64,000 nt of DNA from Polaribacter sp. WD7 (lineage in GTDB: Bacteria > Bacteroidota > Bacteroidia > Flavobacteriales > Flavobacteriaceae): assembly GCF_003335085.1 (NCBI RefSeq), contig NZ_QPEJ01000016.1, positions 124,001 through 188,000 of the forward strand, read 5' to 3'. This document shows, piece by piece, positions 47,975 to 57,144 of the stretch (the stretch's first letter is position 1; the number at the start of each line of letters is the position of its first letter). A model generated the notes under the pieces. That model saw only the letters and a program-made list of their open reading frames with translations. It searched no databases and had not been told where the DNA came from. The position numbers and the translations under genes were made by a program.

Positions 47975-48844
47975 TTAATATAAATACCCCATTTTTCCTT
48001 GTTGATAATCGCGCATTGCTTCAAGAATTTCAGTTTGAGTGTTCATAACATATGGTCCGTATTGAGTAACTTTTTCTTGAATAGGTGCTCCTGATAAAAT
48101 CAGTAGGGTACTTTTAGATTTTGCATTAAAGTGAATTGTATTTCCATCTTGGTTAAAAGTAACCATTTGGTTGTTTCCTTTTTTTAGAGTTTCTTGTCCG
48201 TTAACCACCACCTCTCCTTCTAATAGGTACAGTAATGATTGGTGATGTTTTGGCACCTCAATTTCTAGGTTTCCATTTTCTTCAGCTTTAGCTGTAAAAA
48301 CGTATACTTCAGTTTGTGTTTTAATTTTACCAGTTGCCTCTTTTTGAGTGCCTGCAATAATGTTTAGCTGAACTTTTTTATCATCTGAAAAGATTTTTGG
48401 TATTTCTTCATCTTCTAAATGTTGATAATTAGGTGTTATCATTTTGTCTTTTGCAGGCAAATTTAACCACAATTGAATCCCTTCTAAATCTCCTCCTTTT
48501 TTAACAAAAGTTTTGGTTGGGGCCTCTGCATGAATAATACCTCTTCCTGCTGTTGTCCATTGCACTCCACCTGCTTTAACCACCATTTCATTACCTAAAG
48601 AATCTCTATGAAGCTGCTCTCCTTTAAATAAAAGTGTAATGGGTTCAAAACCTCTGTGAGGATGAGGCCCTAAATCAAAAGGATTGTTAAACTCTGATAT
48701 TGCATAAGGACCATAATGATGTAGTAATAAAAACGGATCTACATTTTCTATACCTTGAGTGGGTAAAGGCTGCCTTAATTTAATTGGCCCCATATTTACC
48801 AAAGGACTTGTAACGATATGCCGTATTGTTTTTTGTGTTTTCAT
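47975..48844 (-). CDS. Pirin family protein
   Basis: The 289-residue bicupin has the pirin iron-binding site in LGPHPHRGFEPITLLFKG and HRDS, followed by VQWTTAGRGIIHAE, and a C-terminal pirin domain (about residues 180-285). It is longer than the downstream pirin and belongs to the classical pirin group. Its upstream region holds a 21-bp motif shared with the doxX promoter, which suggests joint control by the MarR protein encoded immediately upstream. Confidence 0.9.
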   Translation of the reverse strand: MKTQKTIRHIVTSPLVNMGPIKLRQPLPTQGIENVDPFLLLHHYGPYAISEFNNPFDLGPHPHRGFEPITLLFKGEQLHRDSLGNEMVVKAGGVQWTTAGRGIIHAEAPTKTFVKKGGDLEGIQLWLNLPAKDKMITPNYQHLEDEEIPKIFSDDKKVQLNIIAGTQKEATGKIKTQTEVYVFTAKAEENGNLEIEVPKHHQSLLYLLEGEVVVNGQETLKKGNNQMVTFNQDGNTIHFNAKSKSTLLILSGAPIQEKVTQYGPYVMNTQTEILEAMRDYQQGKMGYLY

Positions 48845-48954
48845 TTTAGATATTATAATCCTGTACTCTTAGGGTTTATTATTACAACTATGCTGTATTA
48901 TTTTTAAAAGCAAAAAATACATAGTGCTTTTCAATATGTATTTAAAGTACTCTT

Positions 48955-48975
48955 ATTTTATTTTCCAAGGAAAAT
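48955..48975 (-). promoter_or_regulatory. Putative MarR operator upstream of the pirin genes
   Basis: The minus strand reads ATTTTCCTTGG, A, then AAATAAAAT. The same 21 positions occur at 50625-50645 with one difference. The centre CCTTGG is symmetric and is extended by AAAA/TTTT arms. Confidence 0.6.
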
Positions 48976-48991
48976 ATTATTATAATTTTTT

Positions 48992-49429
48992 TTACCTTAT
49001 TTTATCTAGCAAACTAGATAGTAATATAGCTTCTTCTTCTGTGAGGTTTTCTAAAAAAGATAGGTTTTTATTTACATCTATTGTCTCTAATAAAGTTAAT
49101 CCCTCTCTTTTAATTTTAACATAAACTACTCTTCTATCATGATCGCAACGTTCTCTTTCTATTAAATTTTTGTCACATAACTTATCCATTAAACGCGTTG
49201 CATTAGGTGCTCTTTCTATCATTATGTCTTTTACAATTTGCACCTTTACCTTATCTTTTGCCCCTCTTAAAATTCTTAAAATGTTGAACTGTTGCGGAGA
49301 TATTCCGTAAGGTTTAAAAAACTCATTTTCTTTACTGTTTAACCAATTTGAAGTATATTTAATATTAATTAAAGCCTTTAATTTATTGTTCTTAAAGCTC
49401 GTTTTTATGTCTTTAGAAATGTCACCCAT
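48992..49429 (-). CDS. MarR family transcriptional regulator
   Basis: The 145-residue protein is a winged-helix MarR regulator: an N-terminal dimerisation helix, a helix-turn-helix near residues 50-85 (FNILRILRGA, IVKDIMIERAPNATRLMDKL), the wing RERCDHDRRVVYVKI and a C-terminal helix. No cysteine is prominent in the N-terminal sensing region, apart from one in LCDKNLI and one in CDHDRR. It closes the doxX/FMN reductase/glutaredoxin-like operon (gaps of two to five bases), and probably represses it through the shared CCAAGG motif. Confidence 0.92.
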   Translation of the reverse strand: MGDISKDIKTSFKNNKLKALINIKYTSNWLNSKENEFFKPYGISPQQFNILRILRGAKDKVKVQIVKDIMIERAPNATRLMDKLCDKNLIERERCDHDRRVVYVKIKREGLTLLETIDVNKNLSFLENLTEEEAILLSSLLDKIR

Positions 49430-49431
49430 GC

Positions 49432-49680
49432 TTATGCTCTTAATTTTAAGTCTTGCATTATTTTATTAAATTCTTCTGTTGTTGGGGTTACATATACTTT
49501 ATCATCAACAAACAGGGTTGGAAATTTAACAACTCCGTTGTACAACTCTTTACTATGCGCTCTTGCTTCTTCATCCTTAGAAATATCTTTGTAAGTGTAA
49601 GAAACACCTGTAGAATTTAAAAAGTTTTTAAAGGCAACAGTGTATGCATGCCCTTGTTTGCCATATAAGGTAATTTTCAT
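49432..49680 (-). CDS. Glutaredoxin-fold protein without cysteines (UXX-star-like)
   Basis: The 82-residue protein has a thioredoxin-like fold pattern (MKITLYGK, a helix, YKDISKDEEA, then the cis-proline VKFPTLFVDD and a last helix). It resembles the UXX-star group of glutaredoxin-like proteins. The normal redox site CPYT (or UPYT) is replaced by HAYT at residues 11-14, coded by CAT at the first position, and the protein contains no cysteine at all. So it cannot do thiol exchange; ligand binding, a structural role, or FMN reductase partnership are possible. It sits in the marR operon with four- and two-base gaps. Confidence 0.75.
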   Translation of the reverse strand: MKITLYGKQGHAYTVAFKNFLNSTGVSYTYKDISKDEEARAHSKELYNGVVKFPTLFVDDKVYVTPTTEEFNKIMQDLKLRA

Positions 49681-49684
49681 TTTT

Positions 49685-50221
49685 TTATTGATTTACAAAG
49701 TCTTCAAATGCTTGTGTTTTTTTTAGTAAAACATCTAATAAACCTTGATTTATTACTTTTTCTTCTTTGAAGTTGTCATAAAAATTAGGAAAAGAAAAAC
49801 TTACCAATTCTTTAGCACCCATTCTAGAAAATCTTGCTATACCAGCTTCTAAAACAGATATACCTCCTCTGGCTCCAGGTGAAGCTGCCATTAATAGAAG
49901 TGGTTTATCTCTAAAAACGTTACCTTCTACTCTAGAACCCCAATCATAAATATTTTTAAATGCTGCTGTGTAAGAACTGTTATGTTCTGCTAGAGATACA
50001 ATAAAACCATCATACTCATCAAACAAAGCAGAAAATTTCTTTGCATCTTCTGGAAGACCGTTTTCTTTTTCTTCATCTTCACTATAAATTGGGAGACTAA
50101 AATCTCTTAAATCTATAACTTCAAAAGCTGTATTTCTCAAATTTTGAGCCGCAAAAATTGCCAATTGTTTATTTATAGATGTTGAGCTTGTACTACCCGC
50201 AAATGCCAGTATTTTTTTCAT
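49685..50221 (-). CDS. NADPH-dependent FMN reductase family oxidoreductase
   Basis: The 178-residue flavodoxin-fold protein starts with the FMN phosphate loop AGSTSSTSINKQLA, then has LPIYSEDEE, the loop SLAEHNSSYTAAFKNIYDW and MAASPGARGG, all typical of the NADPH_dep_FMN_red family (azoreductase, chromate or quinone reductase). It probably reduces quinones or other electrophiles with two electrons. It is the second gene of the doxX operon under likely MarR control. Confidence 0.88.
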   Translation of the reverse strand: MKKILAFAGSTSSTSINKQLAIFAAQNLRNTAFEVIDLRDFSLPIYSEDEEKENGLPEDAKKFSALFDEYDGFIVSLAEHNSSYTAAFKNIYDWGSRVEGNVFRDKPLLLMAASPGARGGISVLEAGIARFSRMGAKELVSFSFPNFYDNFKEEKVINQGLLDVLLKKTQAFEDFVNQ

Positions 50222-50226
50222 ATCAA

Positions 50227-50580
50227 TTATTGTAATTTTTTATTTGTAAAATAAGAAGTCAATAATAAAATAATTGCCACTATTGCTCCCCCTTGTTCTC
50301 CATCATTAGTCATAACATGTGCAAAAAACGCTAGCAAAAATGCAAAGAAAAAACCTGAATACGCCCATTCTTTTAATGCTCTATTACCTGCAAACCATAT
50401 TACTATAATTCCTGAAATTTTTAAAATAGCATATGGATAAATTATATAGGTAGGGTATCCAAAATTTGTGAATAATTTTGCCACCTCTTCATGATTAAAA
50501 AAATACATACCTGCAGAAAATAACATCAACAAAGTTAAAAGCCCAGTAGCGATATAATAAGTTATTCTTATTGCTTTCAT
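50227..50580 (-). CDS. DoxX family membrane protein
   Basis: The 117-residue protein has four transmembrane segments, roughly residues 8-27, 43-62, 68-87 and 95-112, as in DoxX-like (DoxX_2) proteins. Members are often encoded beside redox enzymes of quinone or thiol stress systems; the mechanism is not settled. It is the first gene of the MarR operon, with a TAACTTTG -7 box and an operator-like site upstream. Confidence 0.85.
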   Translation of the reverse strand: MKAIRITYYIATGLLTLLMLFSAGMYFFNHEEVAKLFTNFGYPTYIIYPYAILKISGIIVIWFAGNRALKEWAYSGFFFAFLLAFFAHVMTNDGEQGGAIVAIILLLTSYFTNKKLQ

Positions 50581-50607
50581 TTTACATTATTTTTTAGAAT
50601 TAGATTA

Positions 50608-50655
50608 CAAAGTTACTAAATAAAATTTTATTTACCAAGGAAAATAAATCCAAGG
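50608..50655 (-). promoter_or_regulatory. doxX operon promoter with overlapping operators
   Basis: The minus-strand -7 box TAACTTTG is at 50608-50615. The TTG of a CCTTGG core at 50635-50640 stands about 20 bases upstream as the -33 element. Between them lies a perfect 18-bp palindrome TAAATAAAATTTTATTTA (50617-50634). A second CCTTGG is at 50650-50655, 15 bases further. The segment 50625-50645 is the shared 21-bp motif. Confidence 0.65.
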
Positions 50656-50662
50656 AAATAAA

Positions 50663-51247
50663 CTACAACTTTTCTAATTTTAAATACTGCAAAAGCAGTA
50701 TAGTTCTAGCATCTATAATCTTTTGTGTTGCTATCATTTTAAAAGCTTCTGCAAAAGAAAACTCTAGTACTTCTATCTCTTCATTTTCAGATTCAAGCCC
50801 CCCTCCGTTCTTAGTTTTGTTTACCTCTTTATATGCTCCTATAAAAAGATGAACTCTTTCTTTTACCAAACCTGGCGATAGAAAAACGGTACTTATTTTG
50901 GTAATCTTATCAATTTTATACCCTACCTCTTCCTCTGTCTCACGAATAACACAATCTTCAGGAGATTCTCCTTCATCTAAAGCACCACCAACAACTTCTA
51001 TAGAAAAACCATTAGAAACACCAGCAACAAAAACAGGCATTCTAAACTGTTTAGATAAAATAACTTTTTTAGTTTCTAAATTGTATAACAAAATAGCCAC
51101 TCCGTCGTTTTTACCATAAACCTCATGCGTTAAGTTTTCAGTTTTACCGTTTTTAAAGGTAAAATTAAAGTTTACGTGTTCTAATGTTCCCCAAAAATTT
51201 GAAACAATTTTAGATGAGAGTATTTTTATCTTTTGATCTATATTCAT
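50663..51247 (-). CDS. NUDIX hydrolase, ADP-ribose/sugar-nucleotide pyrophosphatase type
   Basis: The 194-residue protein has a complete Nudix box at residues 88-110: G88, E94, R102-E103, E105-E106-E107 and G109, matching GX5EX7REUXEEXGU. The N-terminal strand region (NFTFKNGKTENLTHEVYGKNDGVAILL) resembles NudK and NudF, which hydrolyse GDP-mannose and ADP-ribose. The choice between the two is not possible by eye. It is upstream of doxX on the same strand but separated by the doxX promoter, so it is probably an independent gene. Confidence 0.85.
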   Translation of the reverse strand: MNIDQKIKILSSKIVSNFWGTLEHVNFNFTFKNGKTENLTHEVYGKNDGVAILLYNLETKKVILSKQFRMPVFVAGVSNGFSIEVVGGALDEGESPEDCVIRETEEEVGYKIDKITKISTVFLSPGLVKERVHLFIGAYKEVNKTKNGGGLESENEEIEVLEFSFAEAFKMIATQKIIDARTILLLQYLKLEKL

Positions 51248-51421
51248 GTGTTAAGTTTTTAAGAGCAATTTCGTTAAAAGTTTTAGAAATAAAGAATAAT
51301 TTTACAATTAGATACCATTTTAAACTTTCTACAATTTTTTAGGTCTAATATTTTAATACAATACTATGTTATAACTAAATTCTTTCTATTTTTATACAAT
51401 ATCTAAATAACAAATAAAGCA

Positions 51422-54400
51422 TTGAAATCTAAATTATATATATTCTTACTTTTATGCTCTTTTATATGCATAAAAAAAGTTAATGCACAGTTAAGCCAAA
51501 AACATTATATACCACCATTAACTACAGCAGATTCAAATAGTTCTAACCCTAATGAACAGTTTATATACATTTCTACACCCAGCAATCAAAATATAAATTA
51601 CACCATAAAACAGATTGGTTCTAATAATGATATTACAGGAGTAGTATCAAAAACTAACCCTATAGAATTTTTTATTGGTGATGGGGCAAGCCAATTATTT
51701 GTCAATGCTAATGAAACCAGTAGAGTTCATAACAACAAAGGGTATATTATAGAGGCAGAAGGTGGTCAAATTTATGTTTCTGTTAGAGCAATTGGTGGTG
51801 GAGGTTCTCAAGCAGGAGCCTTAGTTAGTAAAGGTAATGCTGCTTTAGGAACAACTTTTAGAGCGGGTATGTTTGACAGTCAGAATCCGCAAGACAACTA
51901 TTTAAATTTTATTTCTGTAATGGCTACAGAAGATGACACTAAAGTTAATTTTTCTGATTTACCTAGCGGAATTTCAATTACTAATTTTAATGGAGGAGCA
52001 AACATTCCTGAAATAACATTAAATGAGGGTGAAAGTTATATTGTAGCTACAAATTCTGATGAAAACCTTGTTAATAGAGATGCATTAATTGGTACCTTAA
52101 TTCAAGCCGATAAAAATATTGTCGTAAATTCTGGTTCTGCCAATGGTAGTTTTGGTTCTGGACAAGCTAGAGATTATGGTATAGATCAAATTGTAGATGT
52201 TTCTAAAGTTGGTACAGAATATATTTTTGTAAGAGGTTTAGGTGCTGATGAATGGGAAAATGTATTAATTGTTGCCCATGAAGACAACACCAGAATAAAC
52301 GTTAATGGCAACTTTTTTGACAGCATAAATGCGGGTGAGTTTGCTATTATAGAGGGAGACCGATATTCTAGTAATGAAAATATGTATGTTGCTACAAGTA
52401 GACCTGCATTTGCTTATCAAGGTGTTGGTGGTTTAAATAGAAATGGTAGCCCAAGTGAAGCTAACCAAGGTATGTTTTTTGTGCCCCCATTAAGTTGCGA
52501 AAGTAGAGGTAATGTAGACAATATTGCAGCTATAGATCAAATAGGTAATGTCACTTTTGATGGTGGTATTACTATTGTTACCAATAGTGGAGCTAACATA
52601 CTTATTAACGGACAACCAATTAGTGCATTTTCTCCTGATGGACCTAGTACTGTTACCGGAAACAATGCCTATGTAACCTATAAAGTTACTGGTCTTTCTG
52701 GTAATGTAAGTGTAGAAAGTAGTGAAGAATTGTATTGTGCCTACTTTAATCAAAATGGAGCTGCTACTTCAGGGAGTTTTTACTCAGGTTTTTTAACGGC
52801 TCCAGAAATCAATTTTAGCACCACCATAACCTCTCTTGGAAACTGTATACCTAACGTTACATTAAGTGCTTCTAACACCAATTTATTTGATAGTTTTAGA
52901 TGGGAGTTTTTAAATGAAATTACAAATATTTGGGAATCCAGAAGTACATCCTCTTCTTACATTCCTGATGTTCCTGGTAGGTATCGTTTGGTAGGTAATG
53001 TAGACTGTAATCCTACAGAAGATTTTATTTCTGATGAAATACCTGTTAGTGCTTGTCCTGATGATTTTGATAATGACTTAATCATCGATAATTTAGACTT
53101 AGATTTAGATAATGACGGTATTATAAACGATGTAGAATCTCTAGGTAACGCTTTTATTAACCTACTTGATATTGAAAATCCTGAAATAATTTTTCAAGAT
53201 AACTCAACAAATAATAGTATTATTTCTAGTCAATACAGAGATAGTGAACCCAGTAATTCTCTTACCGGAGACAATAACGGTAATTTTCAATCTACTATTA
53301 CTCCTGCTGTAAATTCTAATTTAGAATATGTACTAAACTTTACGCAAAATGTAAATTTTACAATAACACAAGATATTGCTAGAGACCACGAGATTACAGA
53401 AGGTGAATTTTTTATTATAAAAATTGGTCCAAATAACAAAAACGTTACGTTATTAGACCCAGATGATCAACTTTTAGTAGATACTAATTTTGATGGAGAA
53501 TTTGAAACTGGTGTTACCACAATTTCTGCTTCAGAAATTCATTTTAAATACAAAGCAAATACTATAGGTGCAACAAGTTCTTTTGAGTTTTTAGCAGATC
53601 AAGTAAGTAGCATAGAATTTATACATCAATCTACAGGTATTACAAATACCTCAACTTTTAATGGAACAATTCAACTAACCTATTTTTTTAGAGATTCTGA
53701 CGGAGATGGTATAGAAGACGCTAGAGATAATGATTCTGATAATGATGGTATTCCAGATTTTTTTGAATCAGTAGCAATTTCTGGCATCACTTTAAGTAAT
53801 TTAGACATTAACCAAGATGGTATAGATGATATTTTTGATACCCTTACTTCAAACCAAGATACAGATAATGATGGTGTAGCTAATTATTTAGATTTAGATG
53901 CTGATAACGATGGTGTTTATGATCTTATAGAAAGCGGTGTAAACAACACACTTGATACTAATAATGATGGAATTATTGATGATGCAATCTCAAATTCTGG
54001 AACAAACGGACTATACAATCCTATAGAAGATACTATAGATTCTGGAACTATCAACTTTACACTAAGAAATTCAGACGCTAACTCAGAAATTGTTGCTAAT
54101 AGAGATAGTTTATTTGATTTTGTAGATTTAGATGCAGATGGTGATGACTGTTTTGATGTTACAGAAGCTGGTTTTACAGGAAATGGTTCTGGTGTTTTAG
54201 CGCCTAATCCTCTAGATGTAGATGCTAGTGGTAAGGTAAATAATACAGACGGATATAACAACCCAAATAGTGATTATAGTACTTCTGCTCCTATTATTGT
54301 CACATCCTTTAATGATACTGTTATTTGTGAAAATAATTCAGGAAGTATCACTATCCAGACAAATGCAAATAACGAAATGCAATTTAGTTGGGAACAATCT

Positions 54401-57049
54401 ACAGATGGTACAAATTGGAACGTATTAAGTAATAACGCTACTTTTATGGGGGTTACTACCAATATATTACAAATAACAAATACGCCAATAAGCTTAACAA
54501 ACACTCAATACAGAGTTGTATTAACAAGAACAGGAAATAGTTGCCCTAGAACATCAGACCCTGTAACACTCACTGTTAATGCTTTACCTAATATTATAAA
54601 TAACCCATCTACTTTACAACAATGTATTAGTGCTTCTAATGCAAATCCTACAGTAAACTTGACAAATGCCGAGGTTAATATTTCAGACACTTCTAACGTT
54701 ACTTTTGAGTATTACACAGACGCTAGTGCTACTTCTAGAATTACAGACCCAACCGCTTACCCTGTTGCAGTAAATACAACAGAAACAGTATTTGTTAGAG
54801 TTATTTCTGACGAAGGGTGTTTTGATACTGCTGTACAGCTTGATGTTAATGTTGCTCAAGTTTCTGATAACCCATATAATGATCTACAACCCCCTGTTTG
54901 TGATGATTTTTTACAAGCAGATGGTACAAATGGTCCAAACAATAGCGATACAGATAACATTACAACGTTTATGTTAGACAAAACGAGTATTGAAAATGGA
55001 ATAAATCCACCAGCGAATACAATAATTACGTATTATGAAAACATACAAGATAGAGCCAATACATTAAATGAAATTAATATTACCAATTTTAGAAATGATA
55101 TTACTAAAAATGATGTAACTACTATTAATGGAGGCATTCAATTTCCTATTTACTATAGAATTACAAGTACGCTTAACAATAATTGTGCTGGTCTTGGACA
55201 GTTTATTGTTCAAATAAATAGTGTCCCAATAGTAAGTAGTCCTGTTTTAACGCCTATTGAAGATTGTGATACTGGCGCCATTGATGGCAATCAAAATAAC
55301 GGACGTAATTCTGGTATAGATTTAACCATAAAAATTAACGAAGCTTTATCTGGTACTGGTCAAAATACTACAGATTTCCCTGTAGAATTTTATAAATCTC
55401 AATCTGCAGCATTTATAGGAGATACTAGTAGCAACGATTTTATTGCAAACCCTAGTGATTACACAAATGATGTTCCAACAAATTTTACTCCAGGAAACAT
55501 ATCTGTGCAAACTATATACTTAAGAGTAGAAAATACAGCAACAGGGTGTTTTAATGCAAACGCAAGTTTCGATATTATTATCAATCCCGCACCTGTGGTT
55601 CCTAACGTTATTACGCCTTTAGAAGTTTGTGATATTGGCTCTAATGATGGTGCAACAAGAAATGGTTTGGCACAAAATATAGATGTTAGTCAAAAAGATA
55701 TTGAATTAACAGGCAGCGTAAACGCTTCTAATTTTACAGTAACCTATCATAAAACCATAACCGATTTACAAGATTTAAATTCAACAGGAATAGACAAATT
55801 TAGTTACGAATCAGATTTAAATAGAGTTACTATAAATACAACCACAAACGTTAGTGAAGAAAATCTATTTGTTCGTATTGTTAACAATAGTACAGGTTGT
55901 ATTTTTGATGAAGGACAAATAACAATTATTGTTAATCCAGAACCAGAAAGTCAAGTTGTATCTAACCTTGCTACTTGTGATAATAATGAGGATGGAAATG
56001 ACACCAACGGAATAGTTCAAAATATAGATTTAAATGGAAAAATTCCTGAAATTCTTGGACCAAATCAAAACCCAAATGATTTTACAGTAAGTTTTCACTT
56101 GAGTCCTGCTGATGCAGCTACGGGTTCAAGTAGTCTTTCTTCTCCATATCAAAATTCAGCTCCTCTAGAAACAATTTATGTACGTATTCAGAATAAAAGA
56201 ACAAGTTGTGTAAATAGTGATGCTTTTTTTCAAGTCATAGTCAATCCTTTACCTGATTTTGATATCACAACTCCGCAAATATTGTGTTTAAATGATATTC
56301 CTCTACGAATAAACGTCGAAAACCCAGCTGATGCTTATAGTTATGTTTGGAAAGATGACCAAGACAACACTATAAGTACCTCAGAATTTGCAGATATTTC
56401 TGCTGGAGGAATCTACACTGTTACAGCAACTACTACAAACGGAACATTATGTTCTAGAGAAAGAGAAATTGAAATCATAGAATCTAACCCTGCTCTTTTA
56501 AACGAAAGTTTGATAACTATTATTGATGAATCTAACAACATTGGCTCAGAAGATAAAATTTCTGTAATTATCAACAATACAAATAATGCTCTCGGAATAG
56601 GAGATTATCAATTTGCCATTAGAAATGATGATACCAACACAAGAATCCCTTTTGTTGGGTTTCAAGCAGAACCTATTTTTGAAAACTTAGAAGGAGGTAT
56701 ATATACCGTAATTGTAAATGATAAAAATGGTTGTGTGCCTGATGCCGAATTGCAAATTTCTGTAATTCAGTTTCCTAAGTTTTTCACTCCAAATGGAGAC
56801 AACACAAATGATACTTGGACTGTTAGAGGAGCAAACCAAACATTTTTTCCGAATAGTAGTATAAACATTTTTAACAGATACGGACAGTTAATTGCAAAAG
56901 TAGCTATAGATAGTGCTGGTTGGGATGGTATCTACAATGGCAAAGTACTACCTTCTGATGATTATTGGTATAGTGTTCAATTAATACCTGTAGATACTAC
57001 CAAACCACCCATCTTAAAAAAAGGACATTTCTCATTATTAAGAAGATAA
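51422..57049 (+). CDS. Giant T9SS type B surface protein (gliding-motility-associated C-terminal domain)
   Basis: The 1875-residue protein has a signal peptide ending VNAQ (residue 23) that depends on a TTG start at 51422; no ATG start fits. The first about 480 residues resemble IgGFc-binding-like domains found in flavobacterial adhesins. Ca-binding thrombospondin type 3-like runs follow (DxDNDGIxD, about residues 545-565, 757-790 and 800-905), then several Ig-like/PKD-type repeats of about 110 residues, each with an invariant pair of cysteines. The last about 95 residues start FPKFFTPNGDNTNDTW and form a type B sorting domain for the Por/T9SS machinery. It is a likely cell-surface adhesin or motility accessory. 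Confidence 0.87.
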   Translation: MKSKLYIFLLLCSFICIKKVNAQLSQKHYIPPLTTADSNSSNPNEQFIYISTPSNQNINYTIKQIGSNNDITGVVSKTNPIEFFIGDGASQLFVNANETSRVHNNKGYIIEAEGGQIYVSVRAIGGGGSQAGALVSKGNAALGTTFRAGMFDSQNPQDNYLNFISVMATEDDTKVNFSDLPSGISITNFNGGANIPEITLNEGESYIVATNSDENLVNRDALIGTLIQADKNIVVNSGSANGSFGSGQARDYGIDQIVDVSKVGTEYIFVRGLGADEWENVLIVAHEDNTRINVNGNFFDSINAGEFAIIEGDRYSSNENMYVATSRPAFAYQGVGGLNRNGSPSEANQGMFFVPPLSCESRGNVDNIAAIDQIGNVTFDGGITIVTNSGANILINGQPISAFSPDGPSTVTGNNAYVTYKVTGLSGNVSVESSEELYCAYFNQNGAATSGSFYSGFLTAPEINFSTTITSLGNCIPNVTLSASNTNLFDSFRWEFLNEITNIWESRSTSSSYIPDVPGRYRLVGNVDCNPTEDFISDEIPVSACPDDFDNDLIIDNLDLDLDNDGIINDVESLGNAFINLLDIENPEIIFQDNSTNNSIISSQYRDSEPSNSLTGDNNGNFQSTITPAVNSNLEYVLNFTQNVNFTITQDIARDHEITEGEFFIIKIGPNNKNVTLLDPDDQLLVDTNFDGEFETGVTTISASEIHFKYKANTIGATSSFEFLADQVSSIEFIHQSTGITNTSTFNGTIQLTYFFRDSDGDGIEDARDNDSDNDGIPDFFESVAISGITLSNLDINQDGIDDIFDTLTSNQDTDNDGVANYLDLDADNDGVYDLIESGVNNTLDTNNDGIIDDAISNSGTNGLYNPIEDTIDSGTINFTLRNSDANSEIVANRDSLFDFVDLDADGDDCFDVTEAGFTGNGSGVLAPNPLDVDASGKVNNTDGYNNPNSDYSTSAPIIVTSFNDTVICENNSGSITIQTNANNEMQFSWEQSTDGTNWNVLSNNATFMGVTTNILQITNTPISLTNTQYRVVLTRTGNSCPRTSDPVTLTVNALPNIINNPSTLQQCISASNANPTVNLTNAEVNISDTSNVTFEYYTDASATSRITDPTAYPVAVNTTETVFVRVISDEGCFDTAVQLDVNVAQVSDNPYNDLQPPVCDDFLQADGTNGPNNSDTDNITTFMLDKTSIENGINPPANTIITYYENIQDRANTLNEINITNFRNDITKNDVTTINGGIQFPIYYRITSTLNNNCAGLGQFIVQINSVPIVSSPVLTPIEDCDTGAIDGNQNNGRNSGIDLTIKINEALSGTGQNTTDFPVEFYKSQSAAFIGDTSSNDFIANPSDYTNDVPTNFTPGNISVQTIYLRVENTATGCFNANASFDIIINPAPVVPNVITPLEVCDIGSNDGATRNGLAQNIDVSQKDIELTGSVNASNFTVTYHKTITDLQDLNSTGIDKFSYESDLNRVTINTTTNVSEENLFVRIVNNSTGCIFDEGQITIIVNPEPESQVVSNLATCDNNEDGNDTNGIVQNIDLNGKIPEILGPNQNPNDFTVSFHLSPADAATGSSSLSSPYQNSAPLETIYVRIQNKRTSCVNSDAFFQVIVNPLPDFDITTPQILCLNDIPLRINVENPADAYSYVWKDDQDNTISTSEFADISAGGIYTVTATTTNGTLCSREREIEIIESNPALLNESLITIIDESNNIGSEDKISVIINNTNNALGIGDYQFAIRNDDTNTRIPFVGFQAEPIFENLEGGIYTVIVNDKNGCVPDAELQISVIQFPKFFTPNGDNTNDTWTVRGANQTFFPNSSINIFNRYGQLIAKVAIDSAGWDGIYNGKVLPSDDYWYSVQLIPVDTTKPPILKKGHFSLLRR

Positions 57050-57056
57050 ATAACAC

Positions 57057-57088
57057 AAAAGAGGTTTTGCAAAAAGCCTCTTTTTTTT
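57057..57088 (+). terminator. Rho-independent terminator of the T9SS type B gene
   Basis: AAAAGAGG and CCTCTTTT pair around a loop containing TTTTGCAAAA, followed by a T run. Confidence 0.85.
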
Positions 57089-57144
57089 ATGGTATCTTTA
57101 AGAAGATTATTTCTTAATTTAGCTACAAATTACAAATCAATTCT

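Noticed and set aside
49640-49660. Selenocysteine in the UXX-star-like protein
   Set aside because: The codon at the redox position reads CAT (His) on the minus strand; there is no TGA and no SECIS-like hairpin was evident.
53040-54270. DNA tandem repeat or CRISPR-like array
   Set aside because: The periodicity comes from acidic Ca-binding protein repeats (DxDxDG) with variable DNA; there are no identical repeats with unique spacers.
54274-54690. Minus-strand open frames inside the T9SS type B gene
   Set aside because: They mirror the repetitive sense codons of the giant protein and match no family.
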